Assembly (NCBI RefSeq): GCF_000372465.1
Contig: NZ_AQUZ01000007.1
Location: 115-64,114, forward strand
DNA from: Kribbella catacumbae DSM 19601
Lineage (GTDB): Bacteria; Actinomycetota; Actinomycetes; Propionibacteriales; Kribbellaceae
Reading direction: 5' to 3'
DNA length: 64,000 bases
Shown: positions 24,044-34,860 of the stretch, piece after piece
How positions within the stretch are numbered: position 1 is the first letter of the stretch
Layout: each line of letters starts with the position of its first letter
Translations under genes and position numbers: made by a program
Notes under the pieces: model-generated
Told to the model about the DNA's origin: nothing
What the model saw: only the letters and a program-made list of their open reading frames with translations
Database searches by the model: none

Positions 24044-25201
24044 ATGAACCGTGTTGTGAGCGGTACGCCCAGTGCGAGCGTCGTGCTGACCCAGTTGCTG
24101 TCCCGGTCCGAGCCACAGACCCGGTCGGAGCTGGCGGTGGCGTGCGCGCTGTCCCGTCCGACGGTTTTCGCCGCGGTGGAGCGGCTCGAATCGCTCGGGC
24201 TCGCGGAGCCGGTGGCGCAAAGAAGTGGTCTACCCGGACGCACGGCCACTCTGTACGGCGTACCGGCTGGTGCTGGTTGTGTCGCGGGGATCGATATCGG
24301 CGGCACGAACCTTCGGGCAGCCGTTTGTGACCTCAGCGGTGCTCCGTTGACCGAGTTGAAGCGGGCCACTCGAGCGAAGGGCGCGGCGAGCGTCGTACGG
24401 CAGGCGGTTGAGCTGCTCGCTGAGGCGCGGTCGGCGGCTGATCGTTTGGAGGTGCCGCTGCTGGCGGCGGGGGTGTCGATCCCGGGTGTGGTGAACCCGC
24501 ACGATCCGATGGTCCGCTACGCGTGGAACGTCGGGCAGGACCAGCCGTACGACTTCTACTCGCAGTTGTCGGCGGCGATCGACGGGCCGGTGCTACTGGA
24601 GAACAACGTGAACCTGGCCGCGATCGGTGAGCAGCGGCATGGCGCCGCTACCGAGGCGTCGATGTTCGCGGTGATCGCGATCGGGACTGGCGTCGGCGCG
24701 GGCATCATGCACAACGGCGTACTGCTGCGCGGAGCCCATGGCGCGGCGGGCGAGGTCGCCTTCTTGCCGACCGGTCACGCACACCGCAGCGGTACGCCGT
24801 CCAGCGCGGACGAGGCCGGCGGCAAGGCGCTGCTCCGCGAGGCACGGGCCCTCGACCCGGCGTTGAAGGATGTCGCGGACCTCTTCGAACGAGCCCGCCT
24901 CGGCGACCCGCAAGCGCTGTCCCTGGTCGAGGACGAGTGCCGCCGGATCAGCGAGATCGTCGCCGCCATCTGCGCGGTCGTCGACCCGGAAACAGTCATC
25001 CTCAGCGGCGGCATCGGCGACAACGACTTCCTCGCCGCCCGCGTCGCCGACCTCGCGTCCGCTCTTCCCATCCCCCCAACCATCATCCGCTCCACCCTCG
25101 GCGACCGAGCCAGCCTCGTCGGCGCCATCACCACCGCCACCACCCACGCCGCCACCCACCTCCTAACCCGACTAGAACCCCCCAACTCAGTCACCGGCTG
25201 A
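24044..25201 (+). CDS. ROK-family transcriptional regulator (NagC/XylR type)
   Basis: A 385-residue protein with an N-terminal winged helix-turn-helix (TRSELAVACALSRPTVFAAV, ERLESLGLAEPV) and a ROK sugar-kinase-like domain starting at AGIDIGGTNLRAAVCDL. The ROK consensus is partly altered: LLENNVNLAAIGE and IAIGTGVGAGIMHNGVLLRG are kept, while the usual zinc CxCGxxGC motif is missing (HAHRSGTPSSADEAGG in that area). It probably represses a sugar uptake operon in response to a sugar or sugar phosphate; the ligand is unknown. The ATG at 24044 follows AAAGGTGG, and a 19-bp palindrome lies upstream. Confidence 0.82.
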   Translation: MNRVVSGTPSASVVLTQLLSRSEPQTRSELAVACALSRPTVFAAVERLESLGLAEPVAQRSGLPGRTATLYGVPAGAGCVAGIDIGGTNLRAAVCDLSGAPLTELKRATRAKGAASVVRQAVELLAEARSAADRLEVPLLAAGVSIPGVVNPHDPMVRYAWNVGQDQPYDFYSQLSAAIDGPVLLENNVNLAAIGEQRHGAATEASMFAVIAIGTGVGAGIMHNGVLLRGAHGAAGEVAFLPTGHAHRSGTPSSADEAGGKALLREARALDPALKDVADLFERARLGDPQALSLVEDECRRISEIVAAICAVVDPETVILSGGIGDNDFLAARVADLASALPIPPTIIRSTLGDRASLVGAITTATTHAATHLLTRLEPPNSVTG

Positions 25202-25216
25202 CTCTCCCGGCGTTGC

Positions 25217-25245
25217 ACACACCAGAACCAGGGGGGTTGGTGTGT
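25217..25245 (+). terminator. stem-loop 3' of the ROK gene
   Basis: ACACACCA (25217-25224) pairs with TGGTGTGT (25238-25245), with extra ACC/GGT pairing inside. It starts 15 nt after the ROK stop codon. Confidence 0.5.
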
Positions 25246-25313
25246 ATCGAGACACCAGAACCCCGGGGGTCGACACCGCCGCGCGAAGCGTGGGGTCCGC
25301 CCCGCCCCGCGGG

Positions 25314-25343
25314 GTTCGCCCCTTGGCAGACCAAGGGGCGAAC
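25314..25343. terminator. perfect 13-bp hairpin
   Basis: GTTCGCCCCTTGG and its exact complement flank a CAGA tetraloop. It is a strong hairpin that could end transcription in either direction, about 115 nt downstream of the ROK gene. No T-run follows. Confidence 0.55.
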
Positions 25344-25345
25344 CA

Positions 25346-26198
25346 TTCCAGGAGGAGCTAACCCCCGCCCCGCCGGGTTAACCCCAAGGCCGGTCGGTTG
25401 GGTGAAGCGTCACTTCGTCAAGGACAGGTAGGCGTCGGCCACGTCCGACGAGGTACGGCGTGGGCCGGATCGGCGGGATGGGTGGCGAGTGGCGTCCAGC
25501 ACAGTGGCGGGCACGAGGGTGCACTCGAAACTGTCCGCCACCGGCGCCGGTCACCCTCACCGGTTGGGGAGGATCTTCGCTGGACCTGCGGAGGATTTTG
25601 GCCCCGGTCTGGCACATTTCCCTCCTCAACCGGCGAGGTGGGATCGACCTTGGGCACGGGCCGGGCGTCGTTCGGTGGGTTGGGTGCCTGGCCGGTGCGC
25701 AAGGTGGCTCGGGGTGGTCAAGAGGGGGCGAATGATCGGGTGCTGTCGGCCTGGCGAGGACCGGATGGCGGGCACAGACCTCGTACCACTCCGCCGGACG
25801 TCACGCTGAAGGGGTCGTCGACCGACGAGACCCCGTGGGGCACGTGGCCGGGGAGGGGCCGGACGCTCATGCATACCCCTCTCCGGCCGGGAAGCGCTTC
25901 CCTCGGCGTGTCGGAGCATCGGGGCCGGGTCGTGCGTGCGCCGGCGTCCGCGGCTTCGCCACGGCGGTCGCATGGGTCGAGTACCCGACCAACTGCCCCT
26001 TGCCCGCGGTTCGGCCACGGCGAGGTACCTCCCCGGAAACCGCTGAACTTACTGGCCTTGGGGTTGACCCCTCAGAGGGTTGGCTGGGTGGAGGGTCACT
26101 TTCGTCAACGACAGGTGGCGAGGGGGGATTGACTTTGGGTACGGGCTGAGCGCGGTTCGGCGGGTTGGGTGTCTGTGTGTCCAGTTGTCCTGGATCGT
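25346..26198. repeat. intergenic region of degenerate repeats, no convincing gene
   Basis: About 850 bases without a gene I would accept. It contains diverged duplicates: TCACTTCGTCAAGGACAGGT at 25410-25429 recurs with changes at 26096-26116, and 25638-25687 recurs at 26124-26172 (shared GGGTTGGGTGYCTG end). A 54-nt block at 25886-25939 matches 45519-45572 at 42 of 54 bases, with changes confined to first and third codon positions in one frame. Open frames are long on both strands, but composition and the lack of ribosome-binding sites argue against intact genes. Decayed coding sequence or a dispersed genomic repeat are the main options. Confidence 0.55.
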
Positions 26199-26221
26199 GA
26201 TAGTCAGGTTTAGTGACTGTC
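26199..26221. promoter_or_regulatory. candidate MarR operator
   Basis: GATAGTCA-GGTTTAG-TGACTGTC is an inverted repeat with one mismatch, ending 26 bp before the MarR start. Its position supports the short start at 26248 and suggests autorepression. Confidence 0.5.
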
Positions 26222-26247
26222 ATGGGTTTGTACGAAGGGGGTTGTTG

Positions 26248-26703
26248 GTGGTGGTGAGTCGGGCGGGGCGTGGTCGGGGGGATTCTGATCTTGGGATGTT
26301 GGCTGGGCAGTTGTTGTTCGGGGTGCAGCGGGAGTTGTTCGGGAAGTTGGGTGAGCTTGGGTTTGACGATCTGCAGCCGCGGCATGGGGCTGTACTTGCG
26401 TACTTGGACGTTGACGGGGTGCGGGCTACTGAGCTGGCTCGGCGGTCGGGGCAGCACAAGCAGGTGATTGGGACGATGGTCGATGAGCTGGAGGCGCTGG
26501 GGTATGTCGAGCGGCGGCCGGATCCTGTTGATCGGCGGGCGAAGCTGATCCGTCCGACGGAGCGCGGTAGGGCTGAGTTGGCTGCGGCCGACAAGATTCT
26601 TGCGGCGATGCAGGAGCGGCATGCGCGGCGGCTCGGGCGGGAGAAGTACGCGGCATTCAAGGCCGCCTTTCAGGACATCGTCGAGCACCAGCGGAAGCGT
26701 TAG
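26248..26703 (+). CDS. MarR-family transcriptional regulator
   Basis: A 151-residue MarR protein: LFGVQRELFGKLGELGFDDL dimer helix, winged helix with ELARRSGQHKQVIGTMVDEL, the wing GYVERRPDPVDRRAKLIRPT, and a C-terminal helix. MarR proteins bind palindromes and release on small phenolic or drug ligands. Three adjacent GTG codons (26248, 26251, 26254) follow GAAGGGGG; 26248 is chosen for spacing. The open frame back to 26080 is part of the repeat-filled intergenic region and is not included. It is convergent with the DasR-like gene. Confidence 0.8.
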   Translation: MVVSRAGRGRGDSDLGMLAGQLLFGVQRELFGKLGELGFDDLQPRHGAVLAYLDVDGVRATELARRSGQHKQVIGTMVDELEALGYVERRPDPVDRRAKLIRPTERGRAELAAADKILAAMQERHARRLGREKYAAFKAAFQDIVEHQRKR

Positions 26704-26723
26704 AGCGGTCACTTCGGAGGCGG

Positions 26724-27464
26724 TTAGAGGCCTTTGGCGTCTGCGCGGAGGGTGGGGGTCATCCGGAGTTCGGCGGTGAAGGCGTAGCGGTCGCCGCGGT
26801 AGACGGCTGAGGTGTACTCGAAGACGCGCTCGCGGCGGTCGAAGCTGACCCCATGCAAGGCCAGGCACGGCTGGGTGCCGGGGATGTTGAGCCACTCGGC
26901 CGTCTTGGCGTCGGGCATCACCGGTTCGAGCTTCGACGTACCGCTGACCAGTTCGATGCCGTACCGGTTGGTCAGCAGCTCGTAGAGCGAGCCGCTCAGG
27001 TCCTCGGCTTCGAGACCGGGCACGTAGCTGCCGGGCAGCGTGGTGCGCTCGACCACCATCGGCATGTCATCGGCGAGCCGGAGCCGGGTGAAGGTGAGCA
27101 CGGGGTCACCGACCGGGATCCGGAGCCGGCGGGCGGCCGCGCGTTCGGCCTTCTGCCGGCGAAACTCCAGCGTCTTGCTCCCCGGCTGCATGCCCCGGCG
27201 GCGGATGTCCTCGGAGAAACCCATCATCCCAAGCCACTTCGCCACCTTCGGGCGCGCGGTGTAGGTGCCACTACCGTGCCGCCGAACCAGCAGCTCCTCG
27301 ATCACCAGTTCGTCGACCGCGCGACGCAGCGTCATCCGCGCCACGTTCCACCGCGCCGACAACTCCCGCTCAGGCGGCAGCGCGGCACCCTCAGGCAGGG
27401 TGTCGATCAGGTTGAGCAACAGCGCCCGGATCTCAGCGGCCTTCCCGGGCAGCGAACTGTGCAT
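26724..27464 (-). CDS. HutC-type GntR regulator, DasR-like
   Basis: A 246-residue GntR/HutC protein. The winged helix (GAALPPERELSARWNVARMT, TLRRAVDELVIEELLVRRHG) is followed by a UTRA ligand domain (VLTFTRLRLADDMPMVVERT, VYRGDRYAFTAELRMTP). The overall pattern, including the SVYRGDRY-type ending, resembles DasR, the GlcNAc-responsive master repressor, though identity cannot be measured here. If it is a DasR paralogue, the dre-like sites at 5199, 8980 and 9920 are possible targets, and a weaker dre-like sequence lies in its own promoter. The ATG at 27464 starts MHSSLPGKAAEIRALLL. Confidence 0.78.
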   Translation of the reverse strand: MHSSLPGKAAEIRALLLNLIDTLPEGAALPPERELSARWNVARMTLRRAVDELVIEELLVRRHGSGTYTARPKVAKWLGMMGFSEDIRRRGMQPGSKTLEFRRQKAERAAARRLRIPVGDPVLTFTRLRLADDMPMVVERTTLPGSYVPGLEAEDLSGSLYELLTNRYGIELVSGTSKLEPVMPDAKTAEWLNIPGTQPCLALHGVSFDRRERVFEYTSAVYRGDRYAFTAELRMTPTLRADAKGL

Positions 27465-27469
27465 CCACC

Positions 27470-27539
27470 CTGCCTAACACCACACCAGGGTCTACGGGAA
27501 CCCTTTCCAACAGCATGCAACAGACCCCGCTAGACCAGT
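27470..27539. promoter_or_regulatory. upstream region of the DasR-like gene: ROK half-site and weak dre-like site
   Basis: CTGCCTAAC at 27470-27478 equals half of the palindrome upstream of the ROK gene. ACCCCGCTAGACCAGT at 27524-27539 matches 11 of 16 dre positions with an intact CTAGACCA core. Both lie within 75 bp of the ATG, so control by the ROK protein and by itself is possible. Confidence 0.35.
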
Positions 27540-27625
27540 CGTCCGGAAAACAAAAACAAGCAGGCTTGATTCTTTTTGGCGACGGTGGGAGGCTCGGCTG
27601 ACCAGGTCGAGGGCAGGAGTCACGC

Positions 27626-28414
27626 GTGCAGTTGGATGAGGTGCTGGCGGATCTGAGTGCTGAGAGTGTGGAGCTGGATCTGCTGGTTGGCGGGTTGGCG
27701 GCGGATGGGTGGGGTAAGCCGACGCCCGCTGAGGGGTGGACGGTTGCACATCAGATCGCTCATCTTGCGTGGACGGATGAGGCTGCTCGGTTGGCTGCGG
27801 TGGAGCCTGAGGAGTTTCAGGTTGAGTTGCAGAAGGCTGTGGATAACCCGGCCGGATTTGTGGATGACGGTGCCGCCGAGGGTGCTGCGCTGCCGCCCGG
27901 TGAGTTGCTGACCTATTGGCGGCAGACGCGTGGCGAGTTGCAGGAGGCGCTGCGCGCGGTACCGGCTGGACAGAAGTTGGCCTGGTTCGGGCCGCCGATG
28001 AGTCCGACCTCGATGGCGACCGCGCGGTTGATGGAGACCTGGGCGCATGGGCAGGACGTCGCTGACGCGCTTGGTGTGACTCGGCAACCGTCCAATCGGC
28101 TGAGGCACGTCGCGCACCTCGCAGTACGGACTCGGGACTTCGCTTATCTGTTGAATGATCGCCAGCCGCCGGCAGCGCCGTTCCACGTGGAACTGAGCGG
28201 GCCGGATGGCGAGCTGTGGACCTGGGGGCCTGAGGACGCCGAGCAAAAGGTGAGCGGCAAGGCGATGGACTTCTGTCTGCTGGCGACTCAGCGGCGGCAT
28301 CGCGATGACCTCGACGTACGGGCGGTCGGCGCAGAGGCCGACGAGTGGCTGGGGATCATCCAGGCGTTCGCCGGGTTGCCGGGCAAGGGCCGCGAGCGAG
28401 GGCAGTTCGCATGA
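27626..28414 (+). CDS. TIGR03084-family (DinB/maleylpyruvate-isomerase fold) protein
   Basis: A 262-residue protein of the TIGR03084 family, a DinB/mycothiol-dependent isomerase-like four-helix fold with a predicted metal site. The conserved N-terminus includes [20 protein letters not shown], and [15 protein letters not shown] supplies further His/Glu ligands. The function of the family is not established; members recur next to AtuA-like and acyl-CoA carboxylase genes, as here. The GTG start has AGGAG 7 nt upstream. It opens a six-gene run in which every stop overlaps or nearly overlaps the next start. Confidence 0.82.
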   Translation: MQLDEVLADLSAESVELDLLVGGLAADGWGKPTPAEGWTVAHQIAHLAWTDEAARLAAVEPEEFQVELQKAVDNPAGFVDDGAAEGAALPPGELLTYWRQTRGELQEALRAVPAGQKLAWFGPPMSPTSMATARLMETWAHGQDVADALGVTRQPSNRLRHVAHLAVRTRDFAYLLNDRQPPAAPFHVELSGPDGELWTWGPEDAEQKVSGKAMDFCLLATQRRHRDDLDVRAVGAEADEWLGIIQAFAGLPGKGRERGQFA

Positions 28415-30138
28415 GCGAGCAGGCGCCGATCCGGATCGGGAATGCTTCGGGGTTTTACGGTGACCGGTTCAGCGCCTTTCAGGAGATGCTGACCGGCGGG
28501 CCGCTGGATGTCCTGACCGGCGACTATCTGGCCGAGCTGACGATGCTGATTCTCGGCCGTGACCGGTTGAAGGACCCCTCGCTCGGCTACGCGAAGACGT
28601 TCCTCAGGCAGTTGGAGGCCGGGCTCGGTGAGGCGCTCGACCGCGGCGTCAAGGTGGTCAGTAACGCTGGCGGCCTCAACCCCGCGGGACTCGCGCAGGC
28701 CATCCAGGAGCTCGCGGACAAGCTCGGACTGCACCCCAAGATCGCGTACGTCGAAGGCGACGACCTCCTCCCGCGCGCCAAGGAACTCGACCTCGGTCAG
28801 CCGCTGACGGCGAACGCCTACCTCGGCGCCTGGGGTATCGCCGAAGCCCTCAAGGCCGGCGCCGATGTGGTGGTCACCGGCCGCGTCACCGACGCCTCCG
28901 TGATCGTCGGACCGGCCACCGCCCACCACGGCTGGCGGCGCGACCAATACGACGAACTGGCGGGCGCTGTCGTCGCCGGGCATGTGATCGAGTGCGGCTG
29001 TCAGGCGACCGGTGGCAACTACGCGTTCTTCCACGAGATCCGCGATTTCGGCCGGCCCGGTTTCCCGATCGCGGAGATCCACGCCGATGGCAGCAGCGTG
29101 ATCACCAAGCACGACGGTACCGGCGGCGCGGTCACGATCGACACGGTCAAGGCCCAGCTGCTCTACGAGATCGCCGGCCCCCGGTACGCCGGCCCGGACG
29201 TGACCGCGCGGATGGACACGGTCGAGCTGGCCGAGGACGGCCCGGACCGGATCCGGATCACCGGCGTGGAAGGCGAGCCACCGCCGCCGACGTACAAGGT
29301 GTCGCTGAACAGCGTGGGCGGGTTCCGCAACGAGGTGGATTTCGTGCTCACCGGCCTAGAACTGGAGGCGAAGGCCGAGCTGGTCCAGCGCCAGCTCGAG
29401 CAGGGACTCTGGAAGAAGCCGGCCGAGCTGAAGTGGTCGCTGGTCTGGACCGAGCAGCCGAACGCGGAGACCGAGGAGCTGGCGAGCGTCCTGCTCAAGT
29501 GCATCGTGAAGGACCCCGATCCGAAGGTGGTCGGCCGCGCTTTCTCCAGCGCGGCGATCGAGTTGGCGCTGGCGAGCTACCCCGGTTTCCACGTGACTGC
29601 TCCACCCGAGGACGCCTCGCCGTACGGCGTGTTCACCGCCGGGTACGTCGATGCGCGCAAGGTCGAGCACGTCGTGGTGCTCCCCGACAACACTCGCCTC
29701 GCGATCGAGCCCTCCGACGACACCCAGGAGCTGGAGACAGCGGAAGGCGGCGCGCTCCCGATGCCGCTGCCGCAGCTGGTCGCCGCGGGCAGGCCGGCCA
29801 GGTCGCTCACGCGAGAGGTGCCGCTGGGCCGGGTCGCTGGGGCAAGGAGTGGCGACAAGGGCGGCGACGCCAATGTCGGGGTGTGGGTGCGGAGCGAGAC
29901 GGCTTGGCGGTGGTTCGCGCACACGTTGACGGTCGAGCTGTTCCGGGAGCTGCTGCCGGAGACCCAAGGTCTGCCCGTGACCAGGCATGTCTTCCCCAAT
30001 CTGTGGGCGCTGAACTTCGTCGTAGGCGGGTTGCTCGGCGAGGGAGTCGCGTCGCAGGCGCGATTCGATCCGCAGGCGAAGGCCGTCGGCGAGTGGCTGC
30101 GGTCGCGGTACGTCGACGTACCCGAGGTGTTGTTGTGA
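28411..30138 (+). CDS. AtuA-family (DUF1446) acyclic terpene/branched acyl utilisation protein
   Basis: A 575-residue protein of the AtuA/DUF1446 family. It starts [20 protein letters not shown], and [40 protein letters not shown] and [14 protein letters not shown] are family signatures. The C-terminal section [18 protein letters not shown] belongs to the associated domain. AtuA is needed for citronellol/geraniol catabolism in Pseudomonas, but its reaction is unknown. The ATG overlaps the preceding stop (ATGA). Together with the acyl-CoA dehydrogenases and carboxylase it suggests breakdown of a methyl-branched acyl-CoA. Confidence 0.87.
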   Translation: MSEQAPIRIGNASGFYGDRFSAFQEMLTGGPLDVLTGDYLAELTMLILGRDRLKDPSLGYAKTFLRQLEAGLGEALDRGVKVVSNAGGLNPAGLAQAIQELADKLGLHPKIAYVEGDDLLPRAKELDLGQPLTANAYLGAWGIAEALKAGADVVVTGRVTDASVIVGPATAHHGWRRDQYDELAGAVVAGHVIECGCQATGGNYAFFHEIRDFGRPGFPIAEIHADGSSVITKHDGTGGAVTIDTVKAQLLYEIAGPRYAGPDVTARMDTVELAEDGPDRIRITGVEGEPPPPTYKVSLNSVGGFRNEVDFVLTGLELEAKAELVQRQLEQGLWKKPAELKWSLVWTEQPNAETEELASVLLKCIVKDPDPKVVGRAFSSAAIELALASYPGFHVTAPPEDASPYGVFTAGYVDARKVEHVVVLPDNTRLAIEPSDDTQELETAEGGALPMPLPQLVAAGRPARSLTREVPLGRVAGARSGDKGGDANVGVWVRSETAWRWFAHTLTVELFRELLPETQGLPVTRHVFPNLWALNFVVGGLLGEGVASQARFDPQAKAVGEWLRSRYVDVPEVLL

Positions 30139-31252
30139 ACGCCTTCGGCGAGAGCGTTCGGCGGTTCATGGCGGCGGAGGTGCTGCCCAATCTCGAGCGG
30201 TGGGAGCGCGACGGGGAGCTGCCGCGCGAGTTGCACAAGAAAGCGGGCCAGCTCGGGCTGCTCGGCGTCGGGTTCCCGGAGGCGGCCGGCGGTGGCGGTG
30301 GTTCGCTCGAAGACGCGATCGCTGTGGTCGAGGAGATGCACTATTCCGGTGGCTCCGGCGGCCTGGTCGCCTCGCTGCTGACCTGCGGGATCGCGCTGCC
30401 ACATATCGTTGCTGCAGGCAACCAGGATCACATCGACCGGTGGGTGCGCCCAACCCTGCAAGGCGAGTTGATCGGCGCGCTGGCGATCACCGAACCTGAC
30501 GGCGGCTCCGACGTCGCCTCGATCCGCACTACGGCGCGCCGCGACGGGGACGGCTTCATCGTCAACGGCGCCAAGACCTACATCACCTCCGGGTGCCGGG
30601 CCGACTTCGTCACCACGGCGGTTCGCACCGACGGACCAGGTGCGCATGGGATCTCGTTGCTGGTGATCGAGCGCGGTACGCCGGGCTTCGAGGTGTCGCG
30701 CAAGCTGGAGAAGATGGGCTGGCTCTGCTCGGACACGGCCGAGTTGTCCTTCACTGACGTACGGGTGCCGGCCAGCAACCTGGTCGGTGAGGCAGGCACG
30801 GGATTCGTCCAGTTGGCGCAGAACTTCGTTGCCGAGCGGCTGACGCTCGCAGTACAGGCCTATGCGGGAGCGCAGCGTGCACTGGACCTCACGGTCGAGT
30901 GGTGCAGGGCGAGGGAGACCTTCGGCCGGCCGCTGATCTCGCGGCAGACCGTGCAGCACACGTTGACGGAGATGGCACGGCGGATCGACGTCGCCCGGGT
31001 CTACGTGCACTCGGTTGCCGAACGCGCGGCTCGCGGCGAAGACGTGATCGCCGAGATGTGCTTCGCCAAGAACACCGCGGTCGAGGCCGGCGCGTGGGTG
31101 TGCGATCAGGCACTGCAGTTGCACGGCGGGCTCGGGTACATGCGCGAGGCCGAGGTGGAGCGCCAGTACCGCGACCAGAAGATCCTCGCCATCGGCGGCG
31201 GCACCACCGAGATTCTGACCAGCCTGGCGGCCAAGAGACTGGGGTTCACCGG

Positions 31253-31256
<4 letters not shown>
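30135..31256 (+). CDS. acyl-CoA dehydrogenase
   Basis: A 373-residue FAD enzyme from a GTG overlapping the previous stop (GTGA). Motifs: ALAITEPDGGSDVASIRTTA (FAD/substrate loop), NGAKTYITSGCRADF, the core helix DLTVEWCRARETFGRPL, and QLHGGLGYMREAEVERQYRD followed by IGGGTTEIL, the C-terminal FAD-binding segment. Slightly shorter at the N-terminus than the usual 380-390. It probably oxidises a branched-chain or citronellyl-type acyl-CoA to the 2-enoyl-CoA used by the carboxylase. Confidence 0.88.
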
Positions 31257-32818
<1,562 letters not shown>

Positions 32819-32823
32819 CGGCG

Positions 32824-34860
32824 ATGATCACATCGGTGCTGGTGGCGAATCGTGGGGAGATTGCGCGGCGGGTGTTTCGGACGGCTCGGTCGCTGGGGGT
32901 GCAGTGCGTGGCGGTGCACTCGACGGCGGATTCCTTGGCGCCGTACGTCGGGGAGGCGGACGCGGCGGTGCATTTGCCCGGTACTGCGCCTGGTGACACC
33001 TATTTGCGCGGTGAGCTGGTGATCCAGGCGGCTCTAAAGGCTGGCGCGGATGCGGTACATCCTGGCTATGGGTTCTTGTCGGAGAGCGCTGGGTTTGCGG
33101 CGGCGGTGATCGAGGCCGGGCTGACCTGGATCGGGCCGCCGGTCGAGGCGATCTCGTCGATGGGGTCGAAGATCGAGGCGAAGAAGCTGATGGCGGCGGC
33201 CGGCGTACCGGTGCTGGCGGAGCTGACGCCTGCTGAGGTGAGCGCCTCCGATCTGCCGGTGTTGGTGAAGGCGTCGGCCGGTGGTGGCGGGCGCGGGATG
33301 CGGGTTGTCCGGCGGCTGGAGGATCTCGCGGCTGAGATCGATGCGGCGTCGGCTGAGGCGTTGTCGGCGTTCGGTGACGGGACCGTCTTTTGCGAGCGGT
33401 ATCTCGCGACCGGGCGGCACATCGAGGTGCAGGTGCTGGCGGATCAGCACGGGACGATCTGGGCGGTCGGCGAGCGTGAATGCTCGATTCAGCGGCGGCA
33501 TCAGAAGGTCGTCGAGGAGGCGCCTTCGCCGTTGGTGGAACGTCTTCCGTGGATGCGGTCGCGGTTGTTCGAGGCGGCGCGGAAGGCTGCGGAAGCGATT
33601 GGGTATGTCGGTGCTGGGACGGTTGAGTTCCTCGCGGATGAGGAGGGTGGTTTCTACTTCCTCGAGATGAATACGCGGCTGCAGGTCGAGCATCCGGTGA
33701 CGGAGTCGACTACTGGGTTGGATCTGGTGGCGTTGCAGTTCGCTGTCGCGGCGGGCGAGGCGTTGCCGGCCGAACCGCCTGCTCCTGTTGGGCATTCGAT
33801 CGAGGTGCGGCTTTATGCCGAGGATCCCGCAAACGATTGGCAACCTCAAACCGGCACCCTCCACCGCTTCGCGGTGGAGGGTGCCGGAGAGGGAAGGCGG
33901 ATGGTCGCTCCTGGACGCGCGGCGGGGGTAGGGCTGGCCGGGGCAGCGGTGGGTCCGGCAGGGCTGGCGGGGGTGGCGGAGTTCACCGCAGGTGGGCCTC
34001 GGGAGGGGGCGCCGTGGGTGCGGGTGGACTCCGGTGTTGTCAGCGGGTCGGAGGTTTCGCCGTACTACGACGCGATGGTGGCGAAGGTGATTGTGTGGGG
34101 TAGCACCCGCGAACAGGCTGCTGCGCGGCTTGCGGCGGAGTTGCAGCGGGCTGAGATCCACGGCGTGCTGACCAATCGGGATTTGCTGGTGTGGATTCTC
34201 CGGCATCCCGCGTTTTTGGCTGGGGATACCGACACCTCGTTCTTCGACAAGCGCGGGATTGGTCCGGCTGTCGATGAGGCGGCTGAGCGCGTGGCTGCTG
34301 TTGTGGCGGCGTTGGCGGATGCGGCTTCGCGGAAACAGCGTGCGACGGTGCAGCGTGGGTTGCCTGGTGGGTGGCGGAACTTGGCCTCCCAGCCGCAGCG
34401 GAAGAGTTTCCGCGTGGGCGATTCGCAGTACGACGTCGAGTATCGGCGGACTCGCGATGGATTGACCGTCGACGGTGCTGTGGTGGTCGAGGCGACGGCT
34501 GAGCGAGTGGTGCTGGAGGTCGACGGGGTGCGGCGGCCTTTTGGCGTTGCCGCTTATCCGGGGCTGGTTTGCGTGGGGCCGGTCGCGCTGACGCCTGTCG
34601 AGCGGTTCCCGGATCCGTCGCAGCAGCTTGCGGTTGGGGCCTTGGTGGCTCCCATGCCGGGGAGTGTGGTGCGGGTCGGGGTCGCGGTTGGCGACAAGGT
34701 GACTCGCGGGCAGGGACTGGTGTGGCTGGAGGCGATGAAGATGGAGCACACCATCTCCGCGCCGGCCGATGGGGTGGTGACCGAACTCGCCGTTGCCGCA
34801 GGGCAACAGGTCGAGGTCGGGATGGTACTGGCCGTAGTACAAGTGGAGGAGGACGCATGA
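32824..34860 (+). CDS. acyl-CoA carboxylase biotin carboxylase/BCCP (alpha) subunit
   Basis: A 678-residue alpha subunit: biotin carboxylase N-domain (VLVANRGEIARRVFRTARSL, HPGYGFLSESAGFA), ATP-grasp (KASAGGGGRGMRVV, ECSIQRRHQKVVEEAPSP), C-domain, and the C-terminal biotinyl domain with EAMKMEHT, where the lysine is biotinylated. A stretch of about 40 residues rich in Gly, Ala and Val (roughly 355-400) interrupts the C-domain just before the VRVDSGVVSGSEV strand and is not typical. The ATG at 32824 has AGGA 10 nt upstream; a GTG at 32815 overlapping the previous stop as GTGA is the alternative. Confidence 0.88.
   Translation: MITSVLVANRGEIARRVFRTARSLGVQCVAVHSTADSLAPYVGEADAAVHLPGTAPGDTYLRGELVIQAALKAGADAVHPGYGFLSESAGFAAAVIEAGLTWIGPPVEAISSMGSKIEAKKLMAAAGVPVLAELTPAEVSASDLPVLVKASAGGGGRGMRVVRRLEDLAAEIDAASAEALSAFGDGTVFCERYLATGRHIEVQVLADQHGTIWAVGERECSIQRRHQKVVEEAPSPLVERLPWMRSRLFEAARKAAEAIGYVGAGTVEFLADEEGGFYFLEMNTRLQVEHPVTESTTGLDLVALQFAVAAGEALPAEPPAPVGHSIEVRLYAEDPANDWQPQTGTLHRFAVEGAGEGRRMVAPGRAAGVGLAGAAVGPAGLAGVAEFTAGGPREGAPWVRVDSGVVSGSEVSPYYDAMVAKVIVWGSTREQAAARLAAELQRAEIHGVLTNRDLLVWILRHPAFLAGDTDTSFFDKRGIGPAVDEAAERVAAVVAALADAASRKQRATVQRGLPGGWRNLASQPQRKSFRVGDSQYDVEYRRTRDGLTVDGAVVVEATAERVVLEVDGVRRPFGVAAYPGLVCVGPVALTPVERFPDPSQQLAVGALVAPMPGSVVRVGVAVGDKVTRGQGLVWLEAMKMEHTISAPADGVVTELAVAAGQQVEVGMVLAVVQVEEDA

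Noticed and set aside
26080..26247. Longer N-terminus for the MarR regulator
   Set aside because: It would cover repeat sequence and the probable operator, gives no family-like residues, and the GTG at 26248 has a good ribosome-binding site.
28992..30134. Very long open frame extending the first acyl-CoA dehydrogenase upstream
   Set aside because: It is an out-of-frame reading of the AtuA-like gene; the Arg/Gly/Ala-rich translation is not protein-like, and GTGA coupling marks the true start.
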